From Oxytricha trifallax (Eukaryota; Ciliophora; Spirotrichea; Sporadotrichida; Oxytrichidae): a stretch of DNA of 64,000 bases. The first letter of the stretch is position 1; the number at the start of each line of letters is the position of its first letter. The notes below the pieces were generated by a model. The model did not search any database and was not told the origin of the DNA. It saw nothing but the letters and a program-made list of their open reading frames with translations. The stretch lies in assembly GCA_000711775.1 (NCBI GenBank), contig ARYC01002599.1, positions 1-64,000 on the forward strand, read 5' to 3'. The position numbers and the translations under genes were made by a program. Shown here one piece after another: positions 24,801-36,680 of this stretch.

Positions 24801-25149
24801 ATTCTTTTAGATATTCTTTAAAGCTAAATGCAAAATCTTGATGAGTTTGATTTTCTCTTTTATACTGACTTTAGCTTATTTGATTCATTAAATCATAATT
24901 GTCATTAGACATAAACATGTAGCTTGAGCTCTGTGAATACCTTACTGAATTTTATTGCGAGATTTTTCTTTAAATTTCTGGAGAATTTTCATCTAAGCTC
25001 TCTAAGGTATAGTTGAGTAATTCTTTCTTTGATTCTTCAGTAAGCATATTTTTATTGTACATTTCTATCATTTTTGTGATTAATTAATTCTCGCAAAATT
25101 GCTCTGATTGCTATTTAGTTATCTATTGATTGCAATTAGGGCAAGACAT
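21812..25149 (-). CDS. TRIM-like protein, segment 1: B-box, coiled coil, FN3, first half of SPRY (scrambled gene)
   Basis: Starts MSCPNCNQQITKQQSEQF, with no complete RING. A B-box-type zinc region follows (CAEKKSEVSCMDCGNIAL, then CNSC and SHRIKKV). After long Gln/Ser-rich helices comes a fibronectin type III domain with SSSVQVSWSHPKGANIEGLR, TDLIPKTNYRFRVAAV and GEWSDVESVST. It ends in the front part of a B30.2/SPRY domain: GGISSGNDKWIQFE then LNTLTFGKHYWSV. About 400 AT-rich bases at roughly 22935-23340 look like an intron or IES. The SPRY domain stops abruptly at the 14-mer ATTACTGGAGTGTT (21812-21825 in complement). Its continuation is on the plus strand at 25237-25666. Architecture is like TRIM9/MID-type E3 proteins, but no RING was found. 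Confidence 0.8.
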
Positions 25150-25236
25150 TTTAACTTCATTATCAAACAACTTTGTCAATAATTCAATTTCATTTCATCA
25201 AAATGAAATTCAGAATAAAACAGGATTTCTTAAAAT

Positions 25237-25666
25237 ATTACTGGAGTGTTGCTATCTAATACACCCAAAACTTGAATCTAAACAACGAGGAATTTTCAGG
25301 GTTAATGAAATTAGGTGTTTTCAGTAAAAACTCAACCTCTCAGAAGATTTACGGGCCTGTAGTAAACTATTCAACTTCTAAGGGCTTGATCAAGATAAAA
25401 TTCTACTTAGACTATGAATAAAAGCAGTTGAAAGTATACACCTAGTCAAATCCAAAAGGAGAAGTATATTCAGAGATCCCAGAGCTTGGTCTGTACCCTG
25501 CAGCACAAAACATGACTATGAGAAGCAAGAATGCAACGTTAAGAATATCATTTGCTTTCGATTTGTTGCCGTTCGATATCATTCAAGAAACAGGCTGCAT
25601 TCAACAAAAAAATACTAAATAAATTAGTAGCATAATTTGTTCATCTAATAAAATTAAAGACTTATG
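25237..25666 (+). CDS. TRIM-like protein, segment 2: second half of SPRY (inverted segment)
   Basis: Begins with the same 14-mer, ATTACTGGAGTGTT (25237-25250), and reads on in the frame set by segment 1: YWSVAIQYTQNLN, LGVFSKNSTSQ, LIKIKFYLDYEQKQLKVY (the core LDYE-type strand of SPRY), ELGLYPAAQN, LRISFAFD. TGA is at 25664-25666. It has no start of its own and lies on the strand opposite the rest of the gene, next to the gene's 5' end. Joined at the pointer, the two segments give a complete SPRY domain. Confidence 0.85.
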
Positions 25667-25762
25667 AGTTTGTTTGAAATACTAAAATAATAACTATACT
25701 TTTTAACCATTAATTTTCATATTAAGTACCTAAATCAAACATTTCAAATTATTTAAGTTGTG

Positions 25763-25987
25763 ATGTCAGAATCAAATATATCCATCTATGATGCATCATA
25801 GGAGAACGGTAAGGACTCTTGTATCGTTATTGCTACCCTTTCCCGTTAAGTATCTATGTAGAGAGATACATAACAGAATGAGCAGCGTCCAATTTCTTTA
25901 ACATATTTTTATTTTTAGAGTTTTCGTCAAACCCTCATATTTCTTTATTTATTTAATATATAATTATAATTACACTGGGAGCTGTGA
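25763..25987 (+). CDS. small unrecognised ORF
   Basis: Open frame of 74 residues under the UAR=Gln code, MSESNISIYDASQENGKD..., ending at TGA. A GT-AG intron (GTAAGG to GTTAAG, about 25808-25850) could shorten it. I do not recognise it. It may be a short gene or a lone segment of a scrambled gene. Confidence 0.3.
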
Positions 25988-26125
25988 AATAAATAGGAAA
26001 AGCAGCTAATAAGCATTAACTATAATTATGTAATTTAAATTTCAATTAAGTTAAGTTTTAGTTTAAAGTTAACAATGTATTGATTTATAATGATAAATTT
26101 AAGTAAAATTTCCTAAGACATAAAA

Positions 26126-27438
26126 TCACTCATATTTCTTCTCATATTCATTTTCGTACACATGCTCATCCTCGTCTTCATCAATTTTGTTGTATGAACC
26201 ACTGAGGCAAAGCCTGTTTGAACTGCGGTTTTGACTTTTGTACTGATTCTTAGCCTCCTTGATCTACTTATTAATCATTTGAATTTGAGTAGGGTCAGGA
26301 GTGTTATAGGCTGATGCTGAGCTGTTTGAGCTGTTTGCGCTGCCTCCATAGCTGTTGAATCTATGAGGGTTAATGGGACTGAGAGTGCTGGAATTAGTAG
26401 CATAAGGGCCCATAGGTGGATTGTAATACTGGTTGTTATAGTTTGAACTGTTAAAAGAGTTGATATTGTCAGGGTCGTTAAGCTTAACATAGTCATGAGC
26501 TAATAGAGCATCGCAGAGGTCCTCGTTTTTCTTGCTGTATATTTGGAACAACTTTAATCCGCCAAAGCCAATAACAAAAACAAACACACCGCTCACTAGA
26601 AGGGAAATCAGAGCATTCAGCACAAAGTTCATGAAAGCTTATTCGTCTGTTTATTGTTCTAAACTTTGAGATGTCTATTGGTTTAGTGAAAGGACCGATT
26701 GAAGGCAAGTTGTTTAAATGCAATTTTTCAATAAGATAATGTCTTAACTTTAATTTTAAGTGCAAGCAGCAACACATTTGAAATCAATTTTATCTAATAT
26801 AAATATTTTATAAGAATCAAATGTCTAAGAGGCTTAGTCTTGAGTTTGAATCATAGAAAGTTAAGAGCTCATTTATAATATATATTATGTAAAGCATATA
26901 ATAATTAAAGTTTAATAATTTATATGCGTCAAAAACAGTTTGAGATAATAAGTCTCCATTGTTTGACCAATCTGTAATAATATGATTTACTTAATTGGTA
27001 AATGTTTGTAACTCATCGGTATTCTTCAAGTTATTAAGTGACTAGATTATGTTTTAAGATGCCTCATTGTCAATTAGCCCTTTCACAATAAATCTAAATT
27101 GAAAGTTAATTTTAATTTTATTGCTTACTGTTCATTTTGGCCATTTGAATGGCAATATTTAAAGCAATCTTGCTCTTCTGAGAAAAGTTGGCAGTATTTT
27201 TCACACTTAGTTGGTGTATGATCATGGAACTGGTACGGTGGACATCCACATTTAACAGGACAGCTATTTAATGTCTTTAAATAAATATTTTATCTTACCC
27301 AAGGTCATCACTCAGAACGCACATATAATTGCAATTCTGATCACAATTGTATTCCTAATATTTTCTAGCAAGGGCTGAGCTAGAAAACAAGCCTATTGAA
27401 AGAAGGAGTGTCAATGAAACTTAGTAAGTTCTTTTCAT
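26126..27438 (-). CDS. type I membrane protein with Cys-rich ectodomain
   Basis: Starts with a clear signal peptide (MKRTYQVSLTLLLSIGLFSSSALA-like, cleaved after Ala). A Cys-rich ectodomain follows (CDQNCNYMCVLSDD, SCPVKCGCPPYQFHDH, KCEKYCQLFSEEQDCFKYC) and then a helical part. A transmembrane helix is LNALISLLVSGVFVFVIGFGGL, and the cytosolic tail is rich in Asn, Ser and Tyr and ends in acidic residues. At least three introns are inferred, one of 37 nt with clean GT-AG borders (near 27095-27130). TGA is at 26126-26128. I do not recognise the family; a surface or cortical role is a guess. Confidence 0.65.
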
Positions 27439-27480
27439 TTTATATAAAATATAAATATCGCTAAATTTCCCACTATTTAT

Positions 27481-30400
27481 CTTAGAAGAGAATTTATGCA
27501 TTAAAAAGGTTTTTATTTGAAGAGGAACAACTCACAAATTTATATCAAATACTTTAAAAAGATTCTGGTGATGAGTCAATAAAACAAGTCTTAACTATGT
27601 TGCTTTAATAAAATTCTAGTTATTCTAAGAATACAACACTTATTAAGGAATCGAGAACCCAAAACGCATCTGAAATGGATAAAAGTGGAATATCCCAAAA
27701 ATCTTAAATTACATGGGAATCCCAATTTCATATTCTTGAAGACTAAAGATTTAACTTATTCTCTATACCTCTATAAAAACTATAGTCATAATTAGCCTCT
27801 CAAATCTAAGTCTGCCTTCACTATATAATCTTGAACAAACTAGAACTATTTGGTAATTACTCTAAGAACTCAAACGTGCTTTCTAAATACAAAGACATCA
27901 TGAATAACATAATTCAAACTTTTTTAGTTTTAGCTGAACTTTATATGTCACACGAAGAAGTCATAAAATTTTCAACAAACAATGTATACTATATTAATTT
28001 ACGAAGAAAACTCAGCCAGAGAATTTAAATGAATAAGTATTCGCATAGCTACAGATTGAGCATGGCTCAAAGTTTGAAGTAAGCTATTGAAATGAATGGG
28101 CTGAATATGAAGAAACTTTTGAGGCAGAGCATCATTAAGAGTGTTTCATATACCTAGTTGATGCTTGATGTCCTGTCAAATAATGAAGATTGTTAAATAT
28201 ATTTTAATACTTACTTTATTAGTTTATTTAAACTAAATTTTAGATTGGCCTTTAGACTTAATCATAAAGAAATTGCTGATTGAAAAAGATAGATACATGA
28301 AGAAATATCCTGATATTTTTATCCCCAGAAAGATTGAAGTAAATTTGTATAAATATTATCATTTGCTTAACTTTGTTTTATTAAAGTAAAGAGTTAAAAT
28401 ACCTCAAGATGTACAACTCCAAGAAGAAATTCAAAGTCCTCAAGACCACAAACCTTGAAGAACTCCTTTTCAAATGGAAATCTTATTCAATAATAAAGTA
28501 AAAACACTACTCAGCTTCAAAGCACAACCTCAAACTCTATAATTAATAATTAAAACGACAGAAGAACTTCAAGATATACCAATAATGATACTCCTTAGAA
28601 AATTGCTTAAGACCATTTAGGTTAAAGAAGCAATTCAAGGTCAAAGAATACAGTTCAGAATTACATCATGACTGCCAAAAAGACTTTAAGTCAAATCTCA
28701 AGTAGCACAAACAAAAACTATAATATAACTTCTAAATTTGAAAGTATAAAGCCAGTGAAATAATTTTAGCAAGTCTTGAAAAATAGAAATCACTCACCTA
28801 TATAAGAAGGTCAAAATTCAAATAACACTATGAACCTAGCTCCACCTCATGATTCAGATAACCTCAGAAGATTCGTTAATTAAAATTCATAGAAAATTAT
28901 CAAGGATAAAGATGCAACAATTATTGCAACATTTCAAGTTGTGAATTCACCAAGTATCATCAACTCTAAATCAAATTCAAATCTGTATGCTCAGTATTGC
29001 ATAAATATAAAAAATAGAGAAAATAGAGATTATGAATAAAATCTTAGATTATCTTTGTTAAGTATTTTTTGAAATTAATTAGAATAGCTAATAATTACAA
29101 AATACATTAGTCTTACATTAAAAGTGATTTAAAGTATAGAGAACTTAAAATTCATTCTGGGTTGAATAACTTAAAAAATATAAACTAGTCATCAAAATAA
29201 TTTATTAACAATTTTATTCCTAAAATAATCGATATAGTTAAGCTAATCTAAACAACCCCTTGGTTCTAAAAGATAAAGTTATGGATCAATAAATATGTCT
29301 CCAAAACGACATCAATCTCCACATCGAGACCTACATAAATCTTAGACTTAAAAATCTCTTATAAATCATTAAGGAGAGACTACACCAACACCAGTCTATA
29401 AAGTGAACATGAATTCTCAAAATTATAATTAAAGTAGTATATAACACAAAAGACTCATGCCCACATCCAGCATGAAGAGTCTCCACAGTGATCCAAAAAT
29501 CAAGCTTAAAACAACTTCAAATTTAAATAAATTCCAAAAACACACAGGATTAAAAGAGTCATAAAATAGAAACTTAAATAATTATAATAGTATAACTAAT
29601 AGAACTAACATCAATTTGCAGGCAGGATTCTAAGTTAATAATGCTAAGCAAAAATATAGCTTAAAAAATGATAAAAGTCTCACTTAAAATCTACAAATCT
29701 AAAATTCTTCTTCGTCAAAACAGCAAATGCTAAATGGTACTAATTAGTTCTTAGTTGAATAAGATACTTCTCAAATAAGTGATAACATGATTTTATGTAT
29801 TTTAGTTTTTCTTTATGCATACACCATACACAAAGAAAAATAGTATAAGATCCTATGAGAGTCATAGTAATAAAACAACCAAGAAAACTGGCGATAAGTC
29901 GCATAAAGTACGATAACTTAATCTTAAGTAAGATAGTAAACAAACTGAGAGAACTTTATTCACTCAAACTTCATCATCTGTAATTAGCCCATCTATGATT
30001 CAAGCTGATTGTGCAATGTTCGATATTTTGATTAATAAAAACAATAAGAAGAATTCAACTCAAAATTCAGGGAATTTAAGCTCTGCATAACTGAGGGATA
30101 AGATTGAAAAGGAATATCTCAATTAAATTTAGTAGTAGCTGAATTTTAGTGATCCAAAAAATAAGCCCATAGTTTCACAAAATGCTTAAAAAAGACCTTA
30201 AACATCATAGCATTAAATTCAGAGTAAGAACCTTGAAGATTTACCATCTCATCAAAAAATAACTTAAAACTTTGCCTTCAACATACACTCTGCTGACTCC
30301 TCTTTTGATGAGTATTATCACTCTTTAAGAAGCCAAAACATTTAAAATTAAAATGATAGCCAAACTGTCAAACTCGATAGACCCTCTTAATAAAATTCTT

Positions 30401-31283
30401 AATTTGAAGAATTTGACAGCTCTACAGATAAGCAAACAGACCGCTTAGAAAATTTGGATGAAGATTATATCATAGAAAATGAAGACAATTATCAAATCTA
30501 GTTAGATCAAAACTATTAGAGAGCTTAAAATATCATTGATATACCACAATAGCCATTTTTGCCATAAATCAAGGAAGGGAAAGAGTACACACTGGTTTTG
30601 GACTTAGATGAAACTTTAATTCACTATGACATTGATGAATCTGAAAACGAAGGATTTTATTTGATAAGACCAGGTGCTTTGAGATTCCTTTATGAAATGC
30701 AGCAATATTATGAAATAGTCGTCTTTACAGCAGCTATACCTGAGTATTTTTTATAAATTAAAAATCGATTGAGCAAATTTACATTATAAATTAAAATACT
30801 CTCAACTTTTTTGTATTTTATAATTAAGTATGCAGATTGGATTATTGATAGCATAGACCCTGAAAAATGTATCACACATAGACTATACAGGTAGCATACC
30901 ACTGCATATAAAGATTACGCTTAAAAGGATATTAATAAGCTAGGGAGACCAATGAGTAAAATTATCATCGTGGATAACTTAGAAGAAAACTTCAAAGATA
31001 CTTCTTATTTCAATGGGTTGAAAGTCAAAACTTGGATTGTAAATTTTAATACAACTTTTTCAAATAAATGAATTGCACCTATTTTTATGTTAAACTTATT
31101 TGGATAGATGAAATGGACGATAAAGTTTTGGAATTGTTAGGTCCATTCTTAAAATAAATTGTGGAAAGAAATGTGGAAGATGTAAGAATACTTTTTAAAA
31201 ACTTCAAGCATATAGTTGAAAACTCGCTTACAGAGGGTACTACAATCCCTCAATTTTCTCAACTCGACTTAATTTAATTGTGA
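27481..31283 (+). CDS. FCP1/SCP-type (NIF domain) phosphatase with long N-terminal region
   Basis: The C-terminal ~170 residues are a HAD-family CTD-phosphatase domain: VLDLDETLIHYD with the DxDxT nucleophile motif, LIRPGALRFL, VVFTAAIPEYADWIID, DPEKCITHRLYR, IIIVDNLEENF, and a closing KTWIDEMDD...LLGPFL. Such enzymes dephosphorylate RNA polymerase II CTD or other proteins. About 900 residues upstream are Ser/Asn/Gln-rich and probably regulatory. Two non-GT-AG segments interrupt the catalytic domain (30748-30831 and 31038-31105); removing them at their direct repeats restores YADW and WIDEM. GT-AG introns occur near 28192-28240 and 28339-28385. The start is not certain; TGA is at 31281-31283. 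Confidence 0.8.
30748..30831. other. 84-bp IES in phosphatase domain, pointer AGTAT
   Basis: AGTAT occurs at 30743-30747 and 30827-30831. Removal of one unit gives CCT GAG TAT GCA GAT TGG (PEYADW), as the family requires. GT-AG splicing at the same borders would shift the frame. Confidence 0.85.
31038..31105. other. 68-bp IES in phosphatase domain, pointer TTGGAT
   Basis: TTGGAT occurs at 31032-31037 and 31100-31105. Removal gives KTWIDEMDDKVLELLGPFL in frame. A GT-AG intron reading (GTAAAT to GGATAG) gives the wrong frame. Confidence 0.8.
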
Positions 31284-31411
31284 ATTATATCATTATTCTT
31301 ATAAAAGATTTTTACTTCAACTTTGAAAGATTCTTGTCTTATCTCTCTTATGAATAATCTATTATAGAAAACAGCTTAGAGTGATTTAAAGATAAAAATA
31401 AAATAAATAAA

Positions 31412-32832
31412 ATGTCTTCACCAGTTCCATTAGCTGCGGACAGCGAAAGTAATAATATGTTCAATGATATGCTGGATCAGAGCATAGAAGATTTAGTTTG
31501 CTCATTTAATGCAGCTCAAGAGAGATAAAGTTTATAAGGAGTCGTATCGATAAATGCGAATACTGTGGGGTTTGAGAGAAATGCATTAAAAAAGCAAAAT
31601 ACCCAGCAAGATGTAATGGCTAATAGCTTGACTTAGCATTCTATGGGTTCATCTAGTTTACATCAAATTAATGTTATTTTAATTACCCTAGTTGACAACA
31701 AGTTAGTGATTAATTGGACAATATTTAGGGAATTAGTCCAAAATCAAGTTTCCAGTAATCATCTCTTGCCAGAGATTTGATTTCCAACATGGACACTTAA
31801 ACCAGAGATAAATTAATGGAGCATTTCAAGAATTCAGTAGGCGATCAAGCCAAGATGGCTCAATTAGCATAACAAATGCTAGTCGAAATGATGAGCATAA
31901 ATTCAGACAATAATCATTAAGAAGTTGATAATATCGCTAGAAATTAGAGAGAATCACCCTTGAAGCTTCAAATCACAAGGCAATATTAAAAATAGCAGCA
32001 AAAGGATTAAGCTAATTACACACTGGCTTCTTTAATTCAGAATAAATAATCAACTAAAACTGATTCTACAGATGATCAGCATCCGTACAAGTATGCAAGC
32101 AGAGACATCCATTAATTGTAGAACTAAGAGCATTTTAAAGGGTTTTAGCAGAAATAACCTGCAAATTAGCACAATGAAAGTCAAATAGTTAATATAGCAA
32201 ATGATATAAGTTCTATTACTGTGACACCAATTAAGGTTGGAAATTAATGGGCATATTAAGATACTTTAATTTTTAACTTAAATCTATGAAATTTAAGCTA
32301 CCACTAAAAATTAAAATAAAAAGTAAATCCAATAGCAATAACAATAGAATCATAATGAAAACTATAATTAGAGTGATTTTGAAACATCCAGTTATACAAG
32401 TTTAAATGGGACAGTATTCAGGCAGAACAAACAATTTATGATTAATCCAGTCTGTGAATCTGACTAATTTGAGAATTTAAGTACTATTAAAAAGACAAGT
32501 AAGTACAACATAATTAGAATCGTGCTAAGATAGATTAATTTAATAGAGCAATATCAATTATTCTGATTGGGTTTTACCCCGTGAAAATTATTTAATTTTC
32601 AGTTTATAATAATTTGAAATATATAGAGTGCATCAAATTGACGTTGAATACTAACAGTTAACAATAAAACATTGATTTCACCTATGAAGTAGATAAATAT
32701 TAAGAGTTAACTTATGGGATAGTTTGTGTAAGTAGTTTAATCATTATTTATATTACTCTAGGATGCATTAAAACTTAGAAAAAAATATTTATATGGAATT
32801 TCTATTTGATACTTAAAATGTTTAAATAATGA
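31412..32832 (+). CDS. Gln/Asn-rich protein of unknown function
   Basis: Starts MSSPVPLAADSESNNMFND. The body is hydrophilic, with helical stretches (DKLMEHFKNS, MAQLAQQMLVEMMS) and long Gln/Asn runs near 32320-32380. A 29-bp segment between GTTA repeats (31673-31676 and 31702-31705) breaks the frame, and its removal keeps it open. One or two introns lie beyond 32500 and the 3' end is uncertain; it converges on the glutaminase stop with almost no spacer. I recognise no domain. Confidence 0.5.
31677..31705. other. 29-bp IES, pointer GTTA
   Basis: Direct repeat GTTA at 31673-31676 and 31702-31705. Removal joins HQIN to VSDQLDNIQG in an open frame. Not GT-AG with a matching phase. Support comes from frame only, because the protein has no known homolog to align. 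Confidence 0.45.
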
Positions 32833-32839
32833 AATATAA

Positions 32840-35800
32840 TCAAATTTTGATCTACTGTTTGATATTTGTAAGGTAATCAACGACTTCTTGTCTTTTTTCT
32901 CTGATGGCATCATCCAAAGGATTGTTTCCTCTGGCATCAATAATTTCAGTATCTGCCCCATGATTTATTAGATATTTTACTATTTCAATGTTGCCTTGAG
33001 AAGCTGCAAGATGAATAGCAGTTCTGCCATCATAATCATAAGAATTAAGTTTGAAGCCTCTGAAGTTCACGCTTTTTATAAGTTCAATTCTGTTATCAGC
33101 TGCTGCATAAAGTAATCTATATAAATCTTCATTTTGAGAGGGATTTTTTATCTCTTTGTAAGGCACTTGGTTACCGAGCAAAGCACCATTTTACACTAAG
33201 AAATCTTTCACTTCTTAGCTTTGAGCATCATTCAGAGGAGTGGCTCCCCATCTGTCTTTAGGATTGACATTGACTCCGATTGAAATCAAAAACTTTATAC
33301 ATTCCAAATGATTGCCAGCTGAAGCTAAATGCAGAGGAGTCCTATCATCATAATCCCCTTAATCAAGGTTAATGGATTAATTAAAGAATCGACTAAGACC
33401 TTCAATATCTCCCATTGAGGCTGTTTATATGGCTGCAATATTGGTCTGTATAATTGTTTGATAGGGCTTCCTGGTAACATCGAACTTGGCTTTGTTCTTG
33501 TAGAAAAGATTGAAGTTATTGTAAACTGCGTTTAACTTGTGGATCATTGCTATACCTTTGACAGTGTTTCCCTCATTGTTTAATGGTGGAGCGAAAGTTA
33601 CAAAAGAACCAATACCTGGAATGACTGTGAGCAGTCCACCAGAGACCCCACTTTTTGCAGGTACACCAAGATCTTTTGTAAACTTACCAGCACCATTAAG
33701 AAACCTCAATTTATTTATCAATAATTATGGGGAATAAAAATAATTACATGCAAAGATATTGAAACTCATTAGAAAATATTAGTAATTTTCTAAATGAAAC
33801 ATCTTTGAATGAGTAAAATCAATGATTGAAAATCATAATAACTATAACTCTTAATTAGGAATTTTTAAATAAGTATAAATATTTAGTTTTTTTAAATAAT
33901 TTAATGTTGATTAAATTCACGATTTTTTTTTGAAATAAAGTGAATTGTATTAAAAAATAAATTAAGAATATAAGAATATGAAAACATGTCTGATCAGAAG
34001 GTGCAGTGTCATTCATTTAAAATGTAAGTTACAAAAAACATATCTAAAATATTAATTTTACAGGGGTGGCACCAAGATCGATTGAGAAGTACATGCGAGC
34101 AAGAGTCAACTGAAGACTAAGAAAAACACAAGAAAAATTACACTCACGCTAATGGAGCTAAATATGAAGGAGAATGGAGAAATAATAACGTTTTTTTTTA
34201 GATTTCCATTTTTGATTATTACAGTTACTATTGCTATTATTAATTATAAATTTGAATTTAAATTTCAACTTATTTCAAAAAAATCTTGATTAAAGATTAT
34301 AAAATTTTTCAATTGTGCTTTCTTAAATTATAAAATAAAATTTGATTTGTAAGCTATTTAATTAAGATAATATATATTTTTGTTGAAATCCCCTTAATAA
34401 TATACTAATATTGCAATTATTTATAAGTTAAATTTAATACAATTATCATTTCGGGGAATTTGATTGTACATTCCACATGATGACATTAAAGTAACAACTG
34501 CTTAGACAGTAGCTGGGTTCAAAATTTTCTCTCCAGTCTAGGGGTTAATACCATTATTAGCCAGCATAGCTCCAAATCTCGAGAGAGATTCCACATTTAC
34601 TAAAACTGAGCAATTCTTAAAGTATATGTCCAGTGATTCGTCAGCAAATCTTTTCATCTCATCAGGAGAATTCTTTTTTGGAAAAGCCTTATTGGCAAGC
34701 ATAAGAGAGGTCAGAGCATGGTTTGTATATCCAGTTAGTTTTTCTTCAGAGTAAAGTTGTTCATCTATAGATATCTCACTTGTGCTTGATGCTTTTTTAT
34801 AAAATTCCATTATGTCATTGATACCTTTACCCTGGTTATGAATCAGAGAGCAGACCATTATAGCTCCTGCATTTACCATGGGATTATGGGGTCTTCCCCG
34901 ATGATCGAAAACTGGGGCGTTAAAGACCAGTCCACTAGGCTCTTCGCCTACATATTAATGTACATCATCTCCTATGAGGTTATGCAAATAGGCATATGCC
35001 ACAACTTTCCCAATTGATTAAATAGAGAAATATACATCAGTATCACCATGATGAGTGAACTAAGCATCCGTTGAACAAAATCCAGTTGCAAACCAATTAG
35101 GATCTGCTTTCGCAAGAGGAGGAATGTATGTTGCAATTTCACCATGAGAGTATTCTTTATTTGGGTCTGACTTGATTTCTTCAAATGATATCTCCAGTCT
35201 TTTCTTAAAGTTTTCAAATTCAGGGATTATAAGATCCCATTCAAAGACTCTTTTCAAAAAGATCAATCCATTAGTAAGCCTTCTGAACTCATCATAGTCA
35301 ATTTTCTGGGTTGGCTACTTTTTTTCCAGTGCTTAAATTAAGTCCTTCAAAGAGTGATGATTATAAACACCTTAAATTTCGATTGCACTTAACAATTCAT
35401 CTTTGACTATATAACCCTTAGGGGGGGGAGTTTCCTGACAAGAGGGATGTTTCCTGTCAAGTATATTTTTTAATATAATTTCATAAAATTTAAAATATAA
35501 ATATTTTAATTAAAAATTCTCTACCTCATAAAATTGCTATAGGATAAATTTAATATTATTTATGCGTTAAAAAAAGATAAGATGCAATTATATCTAATAT
35601 CATAATTAGATAAAGTACAATATTTTTATTTTAATTCTAAATAAATATTTTGAAAAATAAATAGACATAGATAAGTTATGAATATTAAAAATTGTCTGAT
35701 ATAAAGTAGATCTTGTAAAACTTCATTACTGTTAGAATAAATTCCTAAAATTATTAAGTTTGTGATAATCATAAAAGATGCTAAAAGTTGTCAAAATTAA

Positions 35801-36479
35801 AAATTGCGTAAAAAAAATAAAAATATATTATATAATTTCTTGACAGGAAACTTTCCTAAAATATTTTTTTATCATACACCTTGGCAGGAAGCTTCCTCCC
35901 CCAACCCTTATTTGAAGAATCTAAAGCTTTATAAGCTTTCTAAGTCCACAATTTGTTATCATATGCAGAAGTCCCCCTATAAATTAAATTAAAAATAATT
36001 ATGGGTTTATTACATATTCTTTGAAGCTGCTTGTTTTATGGAGAAATGCTGAACATTAAATTAGTAAATTCCCTTATAAATGTCTTATTGGCTATATTAC
36101 TTTATTTACTATGTCAATTTTCTATAAAAAATTAAGATGAAATTATAATATAAACCCTAAAAAGACATCTAAAAGATTATCTTTGGATATTGTAAAGATT
36201 TAATGATCACTATTATAGATTACAATTAAATTTTATTATAAAAGTATGATTAAATTACATTTTTATCTTAATTATATTAATTATAGCTCAAAATTAATCC
36301 AATAGTTAAGGGGTTTTACATTTGTTGCAAGCTCAATAAACTTAAAGTATCTTTGATTTATCTTATTGATGTTTTCTATAAAGATTAAATTTTAGATTTA
36401 ATAGTGAAATTACCTAAACAGAGTTTATAGAAGTGTTCTTTAGATTTTTAGAAATGAGTAGCTGAACTTATTTTAACAT
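32840..36479 (-). CDS. glutaminase with EF-hand-like N-terminus and C-terminal ankyrin repeats
   Basis: Hydrolyses glutamine to glutamate and ammonia; kidney-type (GLS) architecture. The start [17 protein letters not shown] looks like a mitochondrial presequence. An EF-hand-like pair follows ([29 protein letters not shown]). The catalytic domain has FSIQSIGKV with the Ser-x-x-Lys pair, [45 protein letters not shown], then [20 protein letters not shown]. Ankyrin repeats follow ([42 protein letters not shown]). TGA is at 32840-32842. The frame is broken by the 490-bp G-run element (35421-35910) and a 768-bp segment (33698-34465); removal restores both conserved regions. The exons between the presequence and the EF-hand are uncertain. 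Confidence 0.9.
33698..34465. other. 768-bp non-coding insertion (IES) in glutaminase, carrying a foreign gene segment
   Basis: Interrupts the catalytic domain between SSCGMYN and [10 protein letters not shown]. The shared border repeat is only AAT (plus-strand ATT at 33695-33697 and 34463-34465). The borders are not GT-AG. The middle contains a MORN-type coding segment on the plus strand. Confidence 0.7.
33986..34196 (+). CDS. MORN-repeat protein N-terminal fragment inside the glutaminase gene
   Basis: Starts [13 protein letters not shown] and, after a short intron-like segment ending TTACAG, reads a basic/acidic stretch into [15 protein letters not shown], a textbook MORN unit (GxxYEGEW). 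It stops being coding after about 34196, and no other MORN unit was found in this window. It therefore looks like a single germline segment of a gene whose remaining parts lie elsewhere, nested in the eliminated DNA of the opposite-strand glutaminase gene. The frame across the intron-like segment is not fully resolved. Confidence 0.55.
35421..35910. mobile_element. G-run TIR element (family 3), copy in glutaminase
   Basis: Ends read GGGGGGGGAGTTTCCTGACA and, inverted, CTTGGCAGGAAGCTTCCTCCC. A 7-bp direct repeat ACCCTTA flanks it (35414-35420 and 35904-35910), including TA. Removal restores the EF-hand loop reading [12 protein letters not shown]. No protein is encoded by the element. Confidence 0.85.
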
Positions 36480-36680
36480 TTTAGGGTAAATAATTAATCA
36501 AGATGCTCAATATTGATTATAATAAATTTTTATCTTCCTCAAGATTTTGATATTATTATTATTATTTTTTCGTGTTATTCGTTTAATTTATAAAAAAATA
36601 AAACTTAAAACTTATAACTTATAACTTAAGAAATCTGTGTATCAAACAAGGTATATTAAATTAAAATTCCATAAATATAC

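Noticed and set aside
30748-31105. Treating the two breaks in the phosphatase as GT-AG introns
   Set aside because: Splicing at GT and AG leaves the wrong frame in both; only removal at the direct repeats restores conserved residues.
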